This document shows, piece by piece, positions 48,601-60,011 of a DNA stretch of 64,000 bases. The DNA is from Ehretia macrophylla (taxonomy: Eukaryota > Streptophyta > Magnoliopsida > Boraginales > Ehretiaceae). A program made the position numbers and the translations under genes. The notes beneath the pieces were generated by a model. The model worked only from the letters and a program-made list of their open reading frames with translations, was not told where the DNA came from and ran no database searches. Each line of letters starts with the position of its first letter. The first letter of the stretch is position 1. The stretch lies in the NCBI GenBank assembly GCA_037974665.1, contig CM075771.1, forward strand, positions 44,066,425-44,130,424, in the 5' to 3' direction.

Positions 48601-49195
48601 ATGGGCATGAAGCTTTTGGTCGAGCAAGGTGAAGAAATTGAGGAGAATTTGAGCAATTTTTTAAGAATTGATAAGTGTTTTTGTGTCATGACTTGTCTAG
48701 AATCATTTTGAATTAAACATGCATGCAAGCAACCACATAGTGGTTGGCCAAAGCTAGTCTCAAATCTGAATTTTTGTCATCTTTGAGTATTATTTTAATT
48801 GTGTCTTGAAAGTGCAAAAAGAATAAGGAATAAAGAATAAGGAATGCTTAGTGTTTGGTGAATTTTTTGTCTTCTAGTGAGTTGAATTAGGATTATAATA
48901 TTGATAGTGAATTTTGTAAGATTGTTTAATAGTCTAGTGCTTTGTGTAAGATGCTTTCTTGATTAGCGTGAGGACATGCTTTCCTAGGTCTAGGGCACAC
49001 ACTACGAGGTAGGGCACAAACTACCAGACGAACGCACATTTTTCAAGTAAACGCACGCAACCCTAAATGAATTCACGTAATTCAATGCATGGCACATATA
49101 ATGAACACAATTCTTAAACCTAGGTCAAGGCACGCAAATCTAGATTAGGGCACACGAAACGAGGTATCGCACGCAACTCGGGGTCGGGCCTCACA
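45617..49195 (-). repeat. 3' LTR of element 2
   Basis: Read on the minus strand it starts TGTGAGGCCCGACCCCG at 49195 and ends GGCGTAACA at 45617. It contains the degenerate repeat string (about 48970-49190), a GA microsatellite (48437-48475), the internal duplication (about 47540-47940), and a segment (about 46790-47390) almost identical to the other LTR. The open frames at 47205-47459 and 47745-48221 recur in the other LTRs but have no domain I recognise. Confidence 0.93.
48437..48475. repeat. GA microsatellite in the LTR of element 2
   Basis: Interrupted GA runs next to AAGGCCGAG. The equivalent tracts lie at about 56815-56855 and 59261-59300. Confidence 0.8.
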
Positions 49196-50641
49196 TCCTC
49201 CCCTCCTTAAAAGAATTTCATCCCGAAATTCAATATTACCTTGAAATAAAGCTGGATATTGCTGCTTCATCTGGTCTCGCCTTTCCCACGTTGCTTCTTC
49301 AACTCCATGATGATCCCACAGCACTTTCACCATTAGTATAGTTTTGTTGCGCAACTCCCGATCCTGTTGGTCTAGGATCCGAATGGGCTTCTCCTCGTAC
49401 GACAAGTTCTCCCGAAGCTGCAACGGCTCTGGCTCCAAGATGTGTGACGGATCAGGATGATACTTCCGCAGCATCGAAACATGAAAGACGTCGTGAATAT
49501 TGGAGAGGTTCTGGGGTAATACTAGGCGATACGCCAATTTACCAACCTTCTCTATTATCTCGAATGGTCCTACAAACCTCGGGCTTAACTTTCCACCCTT
49601 GCCATGTTTAATCAGTCCCCTCCGAGGTGATATCTTCAAGAACACCTTGTTGCCAACCTCAAACTCGAGACTCCGTCTCTGTCGGTCTGCATAACTCTTC
49701 CGCCTGCTCTGGGCGGTAAGCATCCGTTTCTGGATGAGGTGGATATTATCAACAGTCTTCATCAGTTCAGGTAAAAGGGTCGGGTCAAAAGTCTTCGTCT
49801 CACCTACCTCATCCCAGTAAATCGGGGATCGACACTTACGTCCATACAGCGCCTCAAATGGGGCCATCCCGATAGTGGCCTGATAACTATTGTTATAAGC
49901 GAACTCCGCTAAGGACAAATATTTCTCCCAACCTTTTCCGAAATCCAAAACACACGCCCTCAGCATATCCTCCAGAATTTGAATAGTCCTTTCCGATTGT
50001 CCATCAGTCTGAGGGTGATAAGCCGTGCTAAAACTCAACTTCGTTCCCAAAGCTTCTTGCAATCTCTTCCAAAATCGGGAAGTAAAACGAGGATCCCTAT
50101 CCGATACAATAGTCACAGGCATCCCGTGCAACCTTACAATCTCCGCTACATACATATCTCCCAATTTCTCAGGACTATCCTCCTTGTTCATCGGTAAAAA
50201 GTGTGCCGACTTAGTCAATCTATCCACTATAACCAAAACGGCGTCATGACCCTTTTGTGATCTAGGCAGGTCCATAACAAAGTCCATAGTTATATGTTCC
50301 CATTTCCATTGAGGAATCTCCAACGGCTGAAGTAAACCTGCGGGTCGCTGATGTTCCGCTTTGACTCTCTGGCAAGTCAAACACCGTGCCACAAACTCTA
50401 CAATTTCTCTTTTCATGTTATTCCACCAATAGTGTCGCTTCAAATCCCGGTACATCTTTGTTCTGCCGGGGTGAATAGTATATCTTGAATTATGGGCTTC
50501 CTCAAGAATCTTCTTTTTCAGCTCTGGCTCATTGGGAACACAAATCCGGTTTCTAAACCTCCAAATACCATCATCATGAAGCTTGAAATCCACGTTACTT
50601 TCTTTAATCTTCTGAAACTGTTGGTCCTTCTGTTGAGCCTC
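49145..50641 (-). pseudogene. pol: pol of element 2: integrase and chromodomain-like tail
   Basis: The longest undamaged piece of the polyprotein, just under 500 codons, open from the stop at 50642. The HHCC finger is complete ([17 protein letters not shown] ... CLTCQRVK). The catalytic core has a [17 protein letters not shown] segment (Asp), [12 protein letters not shown] (Asp) and [15 protein letters not shown] (Glu). A SPRFVGPFEIIEKVGKL segment and HDVFHVSMLRKYHPDP lead to VKVLWDHHGVEEATWERR, a chromodomain-like end. The frame crosses the purine tract and ends about 50 bp inside the 3' LTR, so the tail is partly LTR-encoded. It has no upstream start of its own and would be made only as part of the polyprotein. 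Confidence 0.93.
49196..49208 (-). other. Polypurine tract of element 2
   Basis: Minus-strand AAGGAGGGGAGGA, directly before the TG of the 3' LTR, and identical to the tract of element 1. Confidence 0.9.
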
Positions 50642-50860
50642 TCATAACTCAGGCAACAAAGTCGATTGAACTTGAGTAGTGGCAAAAAGTAACCCTTTCC
50701 GAGTCAATTGTGGTTTCCACAGAAATGCTTCCTCCAACAACTCTTGTACCTTGACCTCCAGTTTCGCCATGCTTGCTTTTCTACTTAAGGCATCTGCAAC
50801 TACATTTGCTTTACTGGGCACATAATTGATTGAGCAGTTATAATCATCCAAAAGCTCCAT
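50642..50860 (-). pseudogene. pol: pol of element 2: C-terminal end of RNase H and linker
   Basis: A short piece between two in-frame stops. It begins after TGA 50861-50863, which replaces the Trp seen in element 1 (RRW-MEL), and includes [17 protein letters not shown], the usual end of the RNase H domain in this family, followed by the linker to integrase. It ends at TGA 50642-50644, where element 1 has Gln. Confidence 0.88.
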
Positions 50861-51838
50861 TCACTGCCTTTGCCTCATATTCAACTCCTTTTGAGAGAAC
50901 AAGTATTTCAAGCTCTTATGATCAGTAAATACTTCAAACTTGCTACCCCACAGATAATGCCTCAATTTCTTGAATGCAAACACAATAGCCACTAACTCCA
51001 AATCATGCGTCGGGTAATTCAACTCATACGACTTTGGTTTCCTAGAAGCATATGCAATCACCCTTCCATTTTGCATCAACACATAACCCAATCCTTCCTT
51101 CGAAGCATCGCTATAGATTACAAAGCCTTGACTCCCTTCAGGCAATGCAAGAACAGGTGCGGTAGTCAATCTTTTCTTCAATTCTTGGAAGTTGTTCTCA
51201 CACTTATCATCCCACACGAACTTTGTTTTCTTTTGAGTGAGCTTTGTAAGCGGTCCTGCAATCTTAGAGAAATCCTTCACGAATCTCCGATAATAGCCGG
51301 CTAGACCAAGAAAACTCCGAACTTCCGTAACATTTTCTGGCTTCTTCCAAGACATTACTGCTTCTATCTTTGCTGGATCCACCGCTATTCCCTCTTGGGA
51401 TATGATATGCCCCAAAAATGCAATATGCTGCAACCAAAATTCACACTTGTTAAACTTTGCATACAATTGATGCTCTCGAAGTTTCTGCAGTACCAACTGC
51501 AGATGCTGCTCATGCTCCGCCTCAGATTTCGAATATACCAAAATATCATCAATGAAGATTACCACAAATTGGTCCAAGTAGGGTTGAAACACCCTATGCA
51601 TCAAATCCATAAAAGCCGCAGGGGCATTAGTTAATCCAAAAGGCATCACCACATATTCATAATGCCCATATCTCGTCCTAAAAGCCGTTTTAGGCACATC
51701 TTCCTATTTGATCCGTAACTGATAATACCCTTTCCTCAAGTCGAGTTTCGAATACACTTTGGCTCCTTGCAGTTGATCAAATAGCTCGTCGATCAGTGGA
51801 AGTGGGTATTTATTCTTGATAGTCACTTGGTTCAATCC
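50861..51838 (-). pseudogene. pol: pol of element 2: reverse transcriptase and RNase H
   Basis: Same frame as the rest of the polyprotein. The first part (51707-51838) carries the NKYPLP and [13 protein letters not shown]-type region; a TAG at 51704-51706 replaces Lys. From 51697 the frame is open: [30 protein letters not shown] with both catalytic Asp residues, [33 protein letters not shown], then RNase H with [25 protein letters not shown] and [10 protein letters not shown]. It ends at TGA 50861-50863. Apart from the stops, the active-site residues I can check are conserved, unlike element 1, where the second Asp is Asn. Confidence 0.92.
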
Positions 51839-53368
51839 TCAGTAATCAATGCATAGCCTCAACGTTCCGTCTTTCTTCTTTACAAATAGAACTGGTGCAC
51901 CCCACGGTGAAGAATTTGGTTGAACAAATCCCTTCTTTAACAATCCTTGCAACTGGTCCTTCAATTCCTGTAGCTCGGCCGGTGCCATACGATAGGGAGC
52001 TTTAGATATCGGCTGGGCGCTAGGCAATAACTCAATAACAAACTCGATTTCCCGATTTGGGGGTAAACCGGGTAATTCTTCTTGAAACACATCTGCATAG
52101 TCTTTGATCACTGGCATCTCCTCCAACTTAGCTTTGTCCGACGGCTTGCTGATAAGGTAAGCTAAATATCCGCTACACCCTTTCCTCAGGGACTTCATTG
52201 CCTTTGTAGATGAAATGATGGAACTCCCGGTGAAATCTCTTCGACCCATAACCTCCAGTATTGGTTGATCAGGTACCCGGAACTTTATAATCTTCGCCCG
52301 GCAATCTAGTTGGACATAATGTTTTGCCAGCCAGTCCATTCCTAAAATGACCTCATAATCTTGAAAAGGTAATACAATAAGATTGGCTGAGAATTCCTTA
52401 TCCTTAATTTGGATTTTACATGCTTTACAAGCTGAGCTAGTTACAAGTTTAGAACCCATTGGAGTACCAACTTCTACTTCATATGGCAAACATACAACTT
52501 TCAATTTCACACGTTCCACACATAAGGGAGTAATAAATGAATGAGTAGCACCCGGATCAATTAACACCCTAACAGGTTGATTCAGTATGAAGAATGTACC
52601 TTCAACAACAGTGGTCTCATCTGGAATCTCCTCGCACTCAATAGCATAGGCTCGAGCCTGGACTCTAGGAACTGGAGTCTTGCCTCTACCGGCTGGTTTA
52701 CCCTGATTCTGCCCTGCCTGCCATTTAGGGCAATCCTTGATCTGATGCTGATCACTGCCACATCTCATACAACGTCCCGACTTCCTCCAACACTGGGCCT
52801 CGGTATGCCTCTTCCTGTCACAATAGGAACAGCTGACGGACTGAGTAGCAGGTGAGTTACTTGTGGATCCGTGGGCGGAAGAGGCTGATGGCGCTTTCGT
52901 CGGGCCACGGTTATTCACTGACCTGTTCTGGCTCTGGCCCTGATTACGACCCTGACTCTGGAATTTTCTCTGCTGACCTGGAGGCTGGTATGGTTTCTTG
53001 TTCGGCTGACTCGAACCGGCTCCATCTAGTTTCCTCTTCTCAACTCGAGAGGCAGCAGCAAAGATAGCAGAATAGGTATCGAAGTCATGAGAAGCTAACT
53101 GGTCCTGAATCTCTGGCCTCAATCCAGTAGTAAATTTCCACATCTTCGCCTCCGGAGTACTAACCATATATTGAGCATAACAGGACAGTCGGTCAAAACG
53201 AGCCTCGTACTGGGCTACCGTCATGTTACCCTGGGCCAAGTGCATGAACTCCTCAGCCCGCCTCTGCCTGGAGACTACAGGTACATATTTTTCCTTAAAT
53301 GCCTTAACGAAATTATCCCACAAGCGAGGTGTCTGATCAGTTTCCCACAGTGCCTCTACAGTGTGCCA
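51839..53368 (-). pseudogene. gag-pol: gag-pol of element 2: C-terminal gag, zinc knuckles, protease, start of reverse transcriptase
   Basis: Open for 510 codons after the stop at 53369-53371. It holds the second half of the Gag core ([36 protein letters not shown]), a Gln/Asn/Ser-rich linker, and two complete CX2CX4HX4C knuckles ([14 protein letters not shown] and [14 protein letters not shown]; codons 52730-52831). The protease site [10 protein letters not shown] (Asp codon 52556-52558) and [11 protein letters not shown] follow, then the start of reverse transcriptase through LRLCIDY. It ends at TGA 51839-51841, in place of the Arg that normally follows CIDY. Element 1 has TGA at the same codon. 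Confidence 0.93.
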
Positions 53369-53743
53369 CTAATGCTCGGCATCCCCGTGCAACAGAAATA
53401 CAGCAAACTCTACCTTTTCTTCATCAGTATAATCAAGTGGTCTGAAAATCTTCTCGATCTCGGATAGCCAAGCCTTTGCTTTCTCATCATCAGCTTCCCC
53501 GTGGAATTTAGAAGGGCGAAAGTCGAAGAACTCCCTTATTCTGCTATGTCTCACGTGGTTACCCTCATTCCTGTTGTTGTTGTTGACTTCACGTGCATCC
53601 TGACGCTCCATCACTCGTGATACACGATCCATGGCATTTGCCATCATGTTAAACATAGCTATACCAGGATTAGTTTGATAGGCATCTCTAGTCTCTTGGG
53701 GTATACCGCTCCTATTAGTGGTACGGGTACTAGGGCCAGCTAT
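53369..53743 (-). pseudogene. gag: gag of element 2: N-terminal part, start codon lost
   Basis: The position matching the ATG of element 1 reads ATA here (53741-53743), and the following codons match (AGPSTR), so the normal start is lost. The next in-frame ATG is at 53656 (MFNMMANAMDRVSRV), which would drop about 29 residues. The Gag core begins with FFDFRPSKFHGEADDEKAK and ends at TAG 53369-53371, which replaces the first Trp of the [10 protein letters not shown] motif. Downstream codons continue in the same frame. Confidence 0.9.
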
Positions 53744-53970
53744 CTATAGGTACAGATTACGATGCACAATTTATTGAAACATGACAATTAAGAATTTAAT
53801 GCATAAGATATGCAATATAGATATATTTCTAGAAACAACTAAGGCATGTTAATCACTTAAACACATAAAACATAGAAGGCACATTTAATAATAACATATA
53901 AGCAAGTCATCCTAATTATCTTAGGGCTCTACCCACGGTCCGAGAATTAAACCCGGCTTAAGCAATCTAA

Positions 53971-53982
53971 GCTCTGATACCA
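53971..53982 (-). other. Primer-binding site of element 2
   Basis: GCTCTGATACCA, the reverse complement of TGGTATCAGAGC. It is separated from the 5' LTR by 14 nt (53983-53996). The leader between it and the gag start (53744-53970) shows nothing else I can name. Confidence 0.9.
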
Positions 53983-53996
53983 TTCTAGTTCTAAGG

Positions 53997-56900
53997 TGTC
54001 ACGCCCCAACCCGACCTATAGAGGCTAGACTAGGGTATGAGCTAAATGTTCAGGACATGTCACACACTTAACCATTTATGAAGATTTAACACATATCGTT
54101 TGAGTCTAGACTCCAAAGTTTTCTGGAAAACTGACAGCATAACGGCTGTAATTAGGCTCTTTGGTTTGGCCTAATTCTCTAAACGCCTCAAATTTCTCTA
54201 ATCTCAATTTCATTTCCAACTAGGATTATCATTTAACATCAATTGAAATGCCTATTGGTTATCTCAATGTCTCATTTGATTTATAACCTAGCATGATACT
54301 ATGTCTCGTTTGTTTGTTTATCCTCGTTATAAAAGTACCTGTTGATCTTAGCTTAATAGCGAGTACCTGTTTAAGATTGGATAAGTTCATTTGCTTAGTC
54401 CTTAACTAATACGTCATAACCTATGATAGATACTAGTAGTGATAAATAGCAAAACGATCATAGTAGTGTCTAGTGTCTGTCTAGCAATATCAGTACAAAC
54501 CAAAATTAGACCCCAAATTACAATGGGGGTCTTTTACATCACAACATCGAGCAATATAAAAGGAAATAGTCTTCAAGTAGCATAAAGTTCACAAGTAGCC
54601 ATAATCACGCAAAGCACACAAATAGGAAATCACTCCAGGGATTCATCGTTAGGCACACCGTCCTCGGGTACCTGTTCTGGATCTTCATAACCTGAGATGA
54701 TAAAAGAGAGTGAGTCCTTATGAACTCAGCGAGGGGGAACGAGAAATAGGTTTTGAAACTCATTTTCCGGTTCAACTTATGAAATCCTTTCGCAAGCATG
54801 AATATAACAATAATACAAGTAAAGGAACAAAAATACCAGTCTTTTCTCCCCAAGGTTCTCTAGGAACCAAGAAAGAGTACTTGTACACACAGTAAAAAGG
54901 ATACAGTGAGCTTTTGCTCAGATCAGTTCTAGAATCAGTTGTTGCGGCCGACTTCAAATCATCCCCTTAGCACACCAAGTGGGTGTACTCCGGATGTACC
55001 CCGAAATCTTACGACCTAACTCTCCGAGGAAGTCTAGCCCCCAAGCGAGAGAGGGAATGGGACCATGGTAGTCACGGGTGCACCGGCAAGCCCGATGCCG
55101 CCCGGTGTGCGTGATTGCTACCATGCCGGCAGGAAAGGTTGCAACCTTGTATGCAGTATGCATTTATGACATTAACATATCACGTTAGGAGGTCAACAAA
55201 GTAGGTTGCCTCCGAACAGTCATAAGATTGCACATTGACAAGTGAACAGGCAGGACACGATAAGACAAGTAATTTCACGTGATAGGCATATAGAGTTATA
55301 TGAACATTAAACGGGCAGCCATGTAACACATGTAAATCAAGCCATATAACTCATTTCAAAGTCCACGTAATCAGGTGATAGGATTATTCAACATGCAACA
55401 ACATCTACATGGGTTCGGATGCAGGAAAAGCCTATTTGTCAACGTGCAATGATCAAAATTACATTTAAGGTTATAAGGGCATCTACGGGCAGCCTACTAA
55501 GCATATAATTCCACACAACATCCAAATGATCATCACTTAGCAAGACTACCTAGTCATTAGGGTTTCCATTTCGTGCATATCCGTGCAATTTAAGCCCCAA
55601 ACCAATTCAAAATCAATCTCAAGCCATGCATCATTTAATTCAACATCCTCAAACATTCAAAACAGCCCACACAACATCCCAAAGCTACAATCCCAAGCAT
55701 TTATTTCAACAAGAGAAGTTACAACAATTTTTCTAAGCATAACACTGAGTGAAACCCTTACTGCAATAGGCTGTTTTCTCACAATCATTAAGATAAGCAA
55801 AAAATCTCCAATTCCAGTGAATAAGATTTCAAATTAGATCTTAAGAAGTGAACTAAAATCAGAAACAAACCTTGCATCATTTGGAGTTCGGGATCATTAG
55901 TTATAGCCGAAACAGTGAAATAGCACAAAACTGTTCAGATTTGAACACATTTCGATAATTGATGTTTTTGAGGTCCTTAGGGTCAGTTTTACCCTTAGTC
56001 CATTTCTGACAAAAATGTCCAGAACTGAAAAATATAGTAGCACCCCAAATTTCATGAATTTTGGAAACCATTTACTAAGTCAAATCTGGTTCGTTCTACA
56101 AAGTCAGTGCATCTGCTAAAACCTGCTTCATTTTTTCCAGATTTCCAGATTTAGACTTATTTTAAAGATTTGCTATTTTGAGGACCTTAGAGTCGAAATT
56201 AGATTTGGCCTATTTCTATGAAAAGTGTTCAAAACTGGTAAAACTAGTCACCTACCAATTTTCATGCATTTTCAACATCATTTGCCTAGCAAAACGTACC
56301 TCAAAACAAACTGGTCAGAGAGTTGTCAACAATCCGACTTCACCTATCATCACTTTCAAGCCAAGATCTTGCCATGCATGGTTGCAAAAGCTTATGAATG
56401 AACATATAACTCAAGTACAGAAGCAAAGACATACATTTATGAGCATGCATGTGGATTTTTGAAGGATTTTCAAAAGGTTTTAGCCCTCACCTTAGCAAAC
56501 AACCAAGAAGATGCACAAAAACTTGTTGAAGCTCAAATCTCTTCTTCTTCTTGCTTAGCCGAGATTCCAACTTGGCTTTCTCTATTTTTCCTAGCCTAGT
56601 GATCAATCTCTTATTACATGCATGAGGTTAGAACAAGAAGAAAATAAATGGAAGCTTAAAACTCTCCTAGGGCCGAAATGAAGGCTTCAAAGGGCATGCA
56701 TGTGTGATTTTCGAACTCTAGCTAGTTTGGTTGAGCTTCTTCGATGGTTGCTTGTCTTGATGCACCAAGAATTGATGAAGATGAGCAAGGGATGGTGAGA
56801 ACTCAGCCAGGCCGAGAGAGAGAGAGGGAAAATGAGAGGGAGAGAGAGAGAGAAATGTGAGAGGAAAGAAGAAATGACAAAAAAAATGAAGGCCTTTGCA

Positions 56901-57560
56901 ATTTTTGATGAGCATGTTCGGCCTTGAGCTTGATGAATCAGATTTTTGTGTCTTCAAGGTGGGATTTTAAAATGCTAGCATGGGCATGAAGCTTTTGGTC
57001 GAGCAAGGTGAAGAAATTGAGGAGAATTTGAGCAATTTTTTAAGCATTGATAAGTGTTTTTGTGTCATGACTTGTCTAGAATCATTTTGAATTAAACATG
57101 CATGCAAGAAACCACATAGTGGTCGGCCAAAGCTAGTCTCAAATCTGAATTTTTGTCATCTTTGAGCATTATTTTAATTGTGTCTTGAAAGTGCAAAAAG
57201 AATAAGGAATAAAGAATATTTGGTGAATTTTTCGTCTTCTAGTGAGTTGAATTAGGATTATAATATTGATAGTGGATTTTGTAGGATTGTTTAATAGTCT
57301 AGTGCTTTGTGTAAGATGTTTTCTTGATTAGCGTGAGGACACGCTTTCCTAGGTCTAGGGCATGCACTACGAGGTAGGGCACGAACTACGAGACGAACGC
57401 ACGTTTTTCAAGTAAATGCATGCAACCCTAAATGAATGCACGTAATTCAATGCATGGCACATATAATGAACACAATTCTTAAACCTAGGTCAAGGCACGC
57501 AAATCTAGATTAGGGAACACGAAACGAGGTATCACACGCAACTCGGGGTCGGGCCTCAGA
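53997..57560 (-). repeat. 5' LTR of element 2
   Basis: Runs from TGTCACGCCCCAACC at 53997 to GGGCCTCAGA at 57560, with the last two bases changed from the expected CA. It has the same internal order as the 3' LTR, including the GA microsatellite (about 56815-56855) and the repeat string (57340-57555). The interval around 55170-55770 is nearly identical to 46790-47390 while its flanks are clearly more diverged. Confidence 0.92.
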
Positions 57561-57565
57561 ATCAC
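57561..57565. repeat. Target-site duplication of element 2, right (ATCAC)
   Basis: Pairs with ATCGC at 45612-45616. The homologous uninterrupted LTR sequence at about 46735 reads GATCGCTACCATG, which places the insertion point. Confidence 0.8.
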
Positions 57566-60006
57566 TACCATGCCGAAATGAAAGGTTGCAACCTTATATG
57601 CAATACACATTTATGACATTTAATATATCACATTAGGAGGAAAACAAAGTAGGTTGCCTCCGAACAGTCATAAGATTGCACATTGACAAGTAAACAAGCG
57701 AAGCACGGATAGAGAAGTAATTTCACTTGAAAAGCTCATGGAGTTATATGAACATTAAATGGACAGCCATGTAATGCACATAAATCAAGTCATATAACTC
57801 AATTCAAAGTCCACGTAATCAAATAATAAGATTATATAACATGCAACAACATCTATGTGAGCTCGGATGCAAGAAAAACCTATTTGTCAACATGCAATGA
57901 TCAAAATCACATTTAGGACTATAAGGGCATCTACGGGCAGACTACTAAGCATATAATTCCACACAATGTCCAAATGATCAACACTTAGCAAGACTACCTA
58001 GTCATTAGGGTTTCCATTTTGTGCTTACCCGTGTGATTAAACCCTAAGTCAACTCAAAATCAATCTCAAGCCATGCATCAATTAATTCAAACATCCCCAA
58101 GTACTCAAAACAGTTCACACAACATCCCAATGTCACAATCCCAAGCAATCAATACCACAAGAGAAGTTACAACAATTTTTCTAAGCATATAACCAAGTGA
58201 AACCCTCACTGCAATAGGCTGTTTTCTCACAACCATTAAGATAATCAAACAATCTCCAATTCCAGTGAATAAGATGTCAAATTAAATCTTAAGGAGTGAA
58301 CTAAAATCAGAAACAAACCTTGCATCATTTGGAGTTCGGGATAATTAGTTATAGCCAAAACAGTGGGGTAGCACAAAACTGTCCAGATTTGCACACATTT
58401 CGATAATTGACGTTTTTGAGGTCCTTAGATTCAGATTTAGCCTTAGTCCATTTCTGACAAAAATGTCCATAACTGAAAAATATAGTAGGAAACCAAATTT
58501 CATATATTTTGGACATCATTTACTAAGTCAAATCTGGTTCGTTCTACAAGGTCAGTGCATCTGCCAAAACCTGCTTCATTTTTCCAGATTTCCAAATTTG
58601 GACACATTTTAATGATTGTCCATTTTGAGGACCTTATAGTCGAAATTAGCTTTGTCCTATTTCTGCAAAAAATGTTCAAAACGGGCAAAAATAGTCACCT
58701 ACCAATTTTCATGCATTTTCAACATCATTTGCCTAGCCAAACTCACCTTGAAACAACAGGTCAGAGAGCTGTCACCTAATCCGATTTCACCTATCATCAC
58801 TTTCAAGCCAAAATCTTGCCATGCATGGTTGAAGAAGCTTATGAACACACATATAACTCAAGTACAAAAGCAAAGACATACATTTAAGAGCATGCATGTG
58901 GATTTTTGAAGGATTTTCAAAAGGTTTTAGCCCTCAGCTTAGCAAATCAACAAGAAGATGCACAAAAACTTGTTGAAGCACAAACTTCTTCCTCTTCTTT
59001 GCCTAGCCGAGGTTCCAACTTGGTTTTCTCTATTTTTCCTAGCTTAGTGACCAAGCTCTTAGTACATGCATGTGGTTAGAACACGAAGAAAAGAAATGGA
59101 AGCTAAGAAACTTACCTAGGGCCGAAATGAAGACTCAAGGAGCATGCATGTGTGATTTTCGCATCCTAGCTAGTTTGGTCGAGCCTCTTGCTTGTTGCTT
59201 GTCTTGATCAACTATGGTGTGATGAAGATGAGCTATGGAAGGTGAGAAACTCAGCCAAGGCCGAGAGAGAGAGAGAGAAAAATGAGGGGGAGAGAGAGAA
59301 GATGAGAGGAAAATGAAGAAATGACAAAGAATGAAGGCCTTTTGCAAGTTTGATGCATATGGTCGGCCTTGAGCTTGGTGATTCAGCTTTTTTGTGTCTT
59401 CAAGGTGAAATTTAAAATTGCTAGCATGGGCAAGGTGTGTTTGGTCGAGCAAGGTGGAGAATTGAGGAGATTTTTGAGCAATTTTTTATGCATTTGTGTC
59501 ATAGAATGTCATAGTATGTCTAGGATTATTAATAAATTATGCAATGCTAGTTTAAATGCACATAGTGGTCGGCCAAAGCCAGCTTAAATTCTGAATTTTT
59601 GTCATCTTTGAGCATTATTTTAATTGTGTGTTGAAAGTGCAAAAAGAATAAGGAATGTCTAGCTTTTTGTGAGATTTTGTCTTCTAGTGGGTTGAATTAG
59701 TGATTTAATAATAGTTAGTGAATTTTGTGGGATTGATTAATGACCTAGTGCTTCGTGTAAGATGCTTTCTTGATTAGCGTGAGGGCATGCTTTCTTAGGT
59801 TTAGGGCATGCACTACGAGGTAGGACACGAACTACGAGACGAACACATATTTTTCTAGTAATTGCATGCAATCCTAAATGAATGCACATAATTCAATGCA
59901 TGGCACATAAAACGAATACAATTCTTAAACATAGGTCAAGGCACGTAAATCTAGATTATGGTACACGAAATGAGGTATCGCATACAAATCGAGGTCGGGC
60001 CTCACA
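57561..60006 (-). mobile_element. Solo LTR, second part (5' portion of the LTR)
   Basis: Continues the LTR broken at 45616, starting with the duplicated ATCAC, then ACCATGCCGAAATGAAAGG. It ends GGGCCTCACA at 60006, the reverse complement of the canonical LTR start TGTGAGGCCC. It holds the internal duplication, a GA microsatellite (59261-59300), and the degenerate repeat string (59790-60000). The short open frames (58500-59452) lie in LTR sequence and are not supported as genes. Confidence 0.92.
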
Positions 60007-60011
60007 CCCAG
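60007..60011. repeat. Target-site duplication of the solo LTR, right (CCCAG)
   Basis: Exact match to 44465-44469, followed by the expected satellite sequence CCTCTACCTGAAGTG. Confidence 0.93.

Larger units (their letters stand above)
45617..57560 (-). mobile_element. Element 2: full-length Ty3/gypsy retrotransposon nested in the solo LTR
   Basis: An 11.9-kb element on the minus strand of the same family as element 1. It has LTRs of 3,579 and 3,564 bp, a Met-tRNA primer site, one gag-pol frame of about 1,530 codons and a purine tract. It lies inside the LTR of an older relative in the same orientation, with a 5-bp duplication carrying one mismatch. Its outer ends are slightly decayed: TGTTACG at 45617, against TGTCACG in the other LTR, and CCTCAGA at 57560, where the terminal CA has become GA. 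Coding damage is limited to a lost start codon and five in-frame stops with no frameshift, so it looks less decayed than element 1. The LTRs differ unevenly along their length. Confidence 0.95.
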
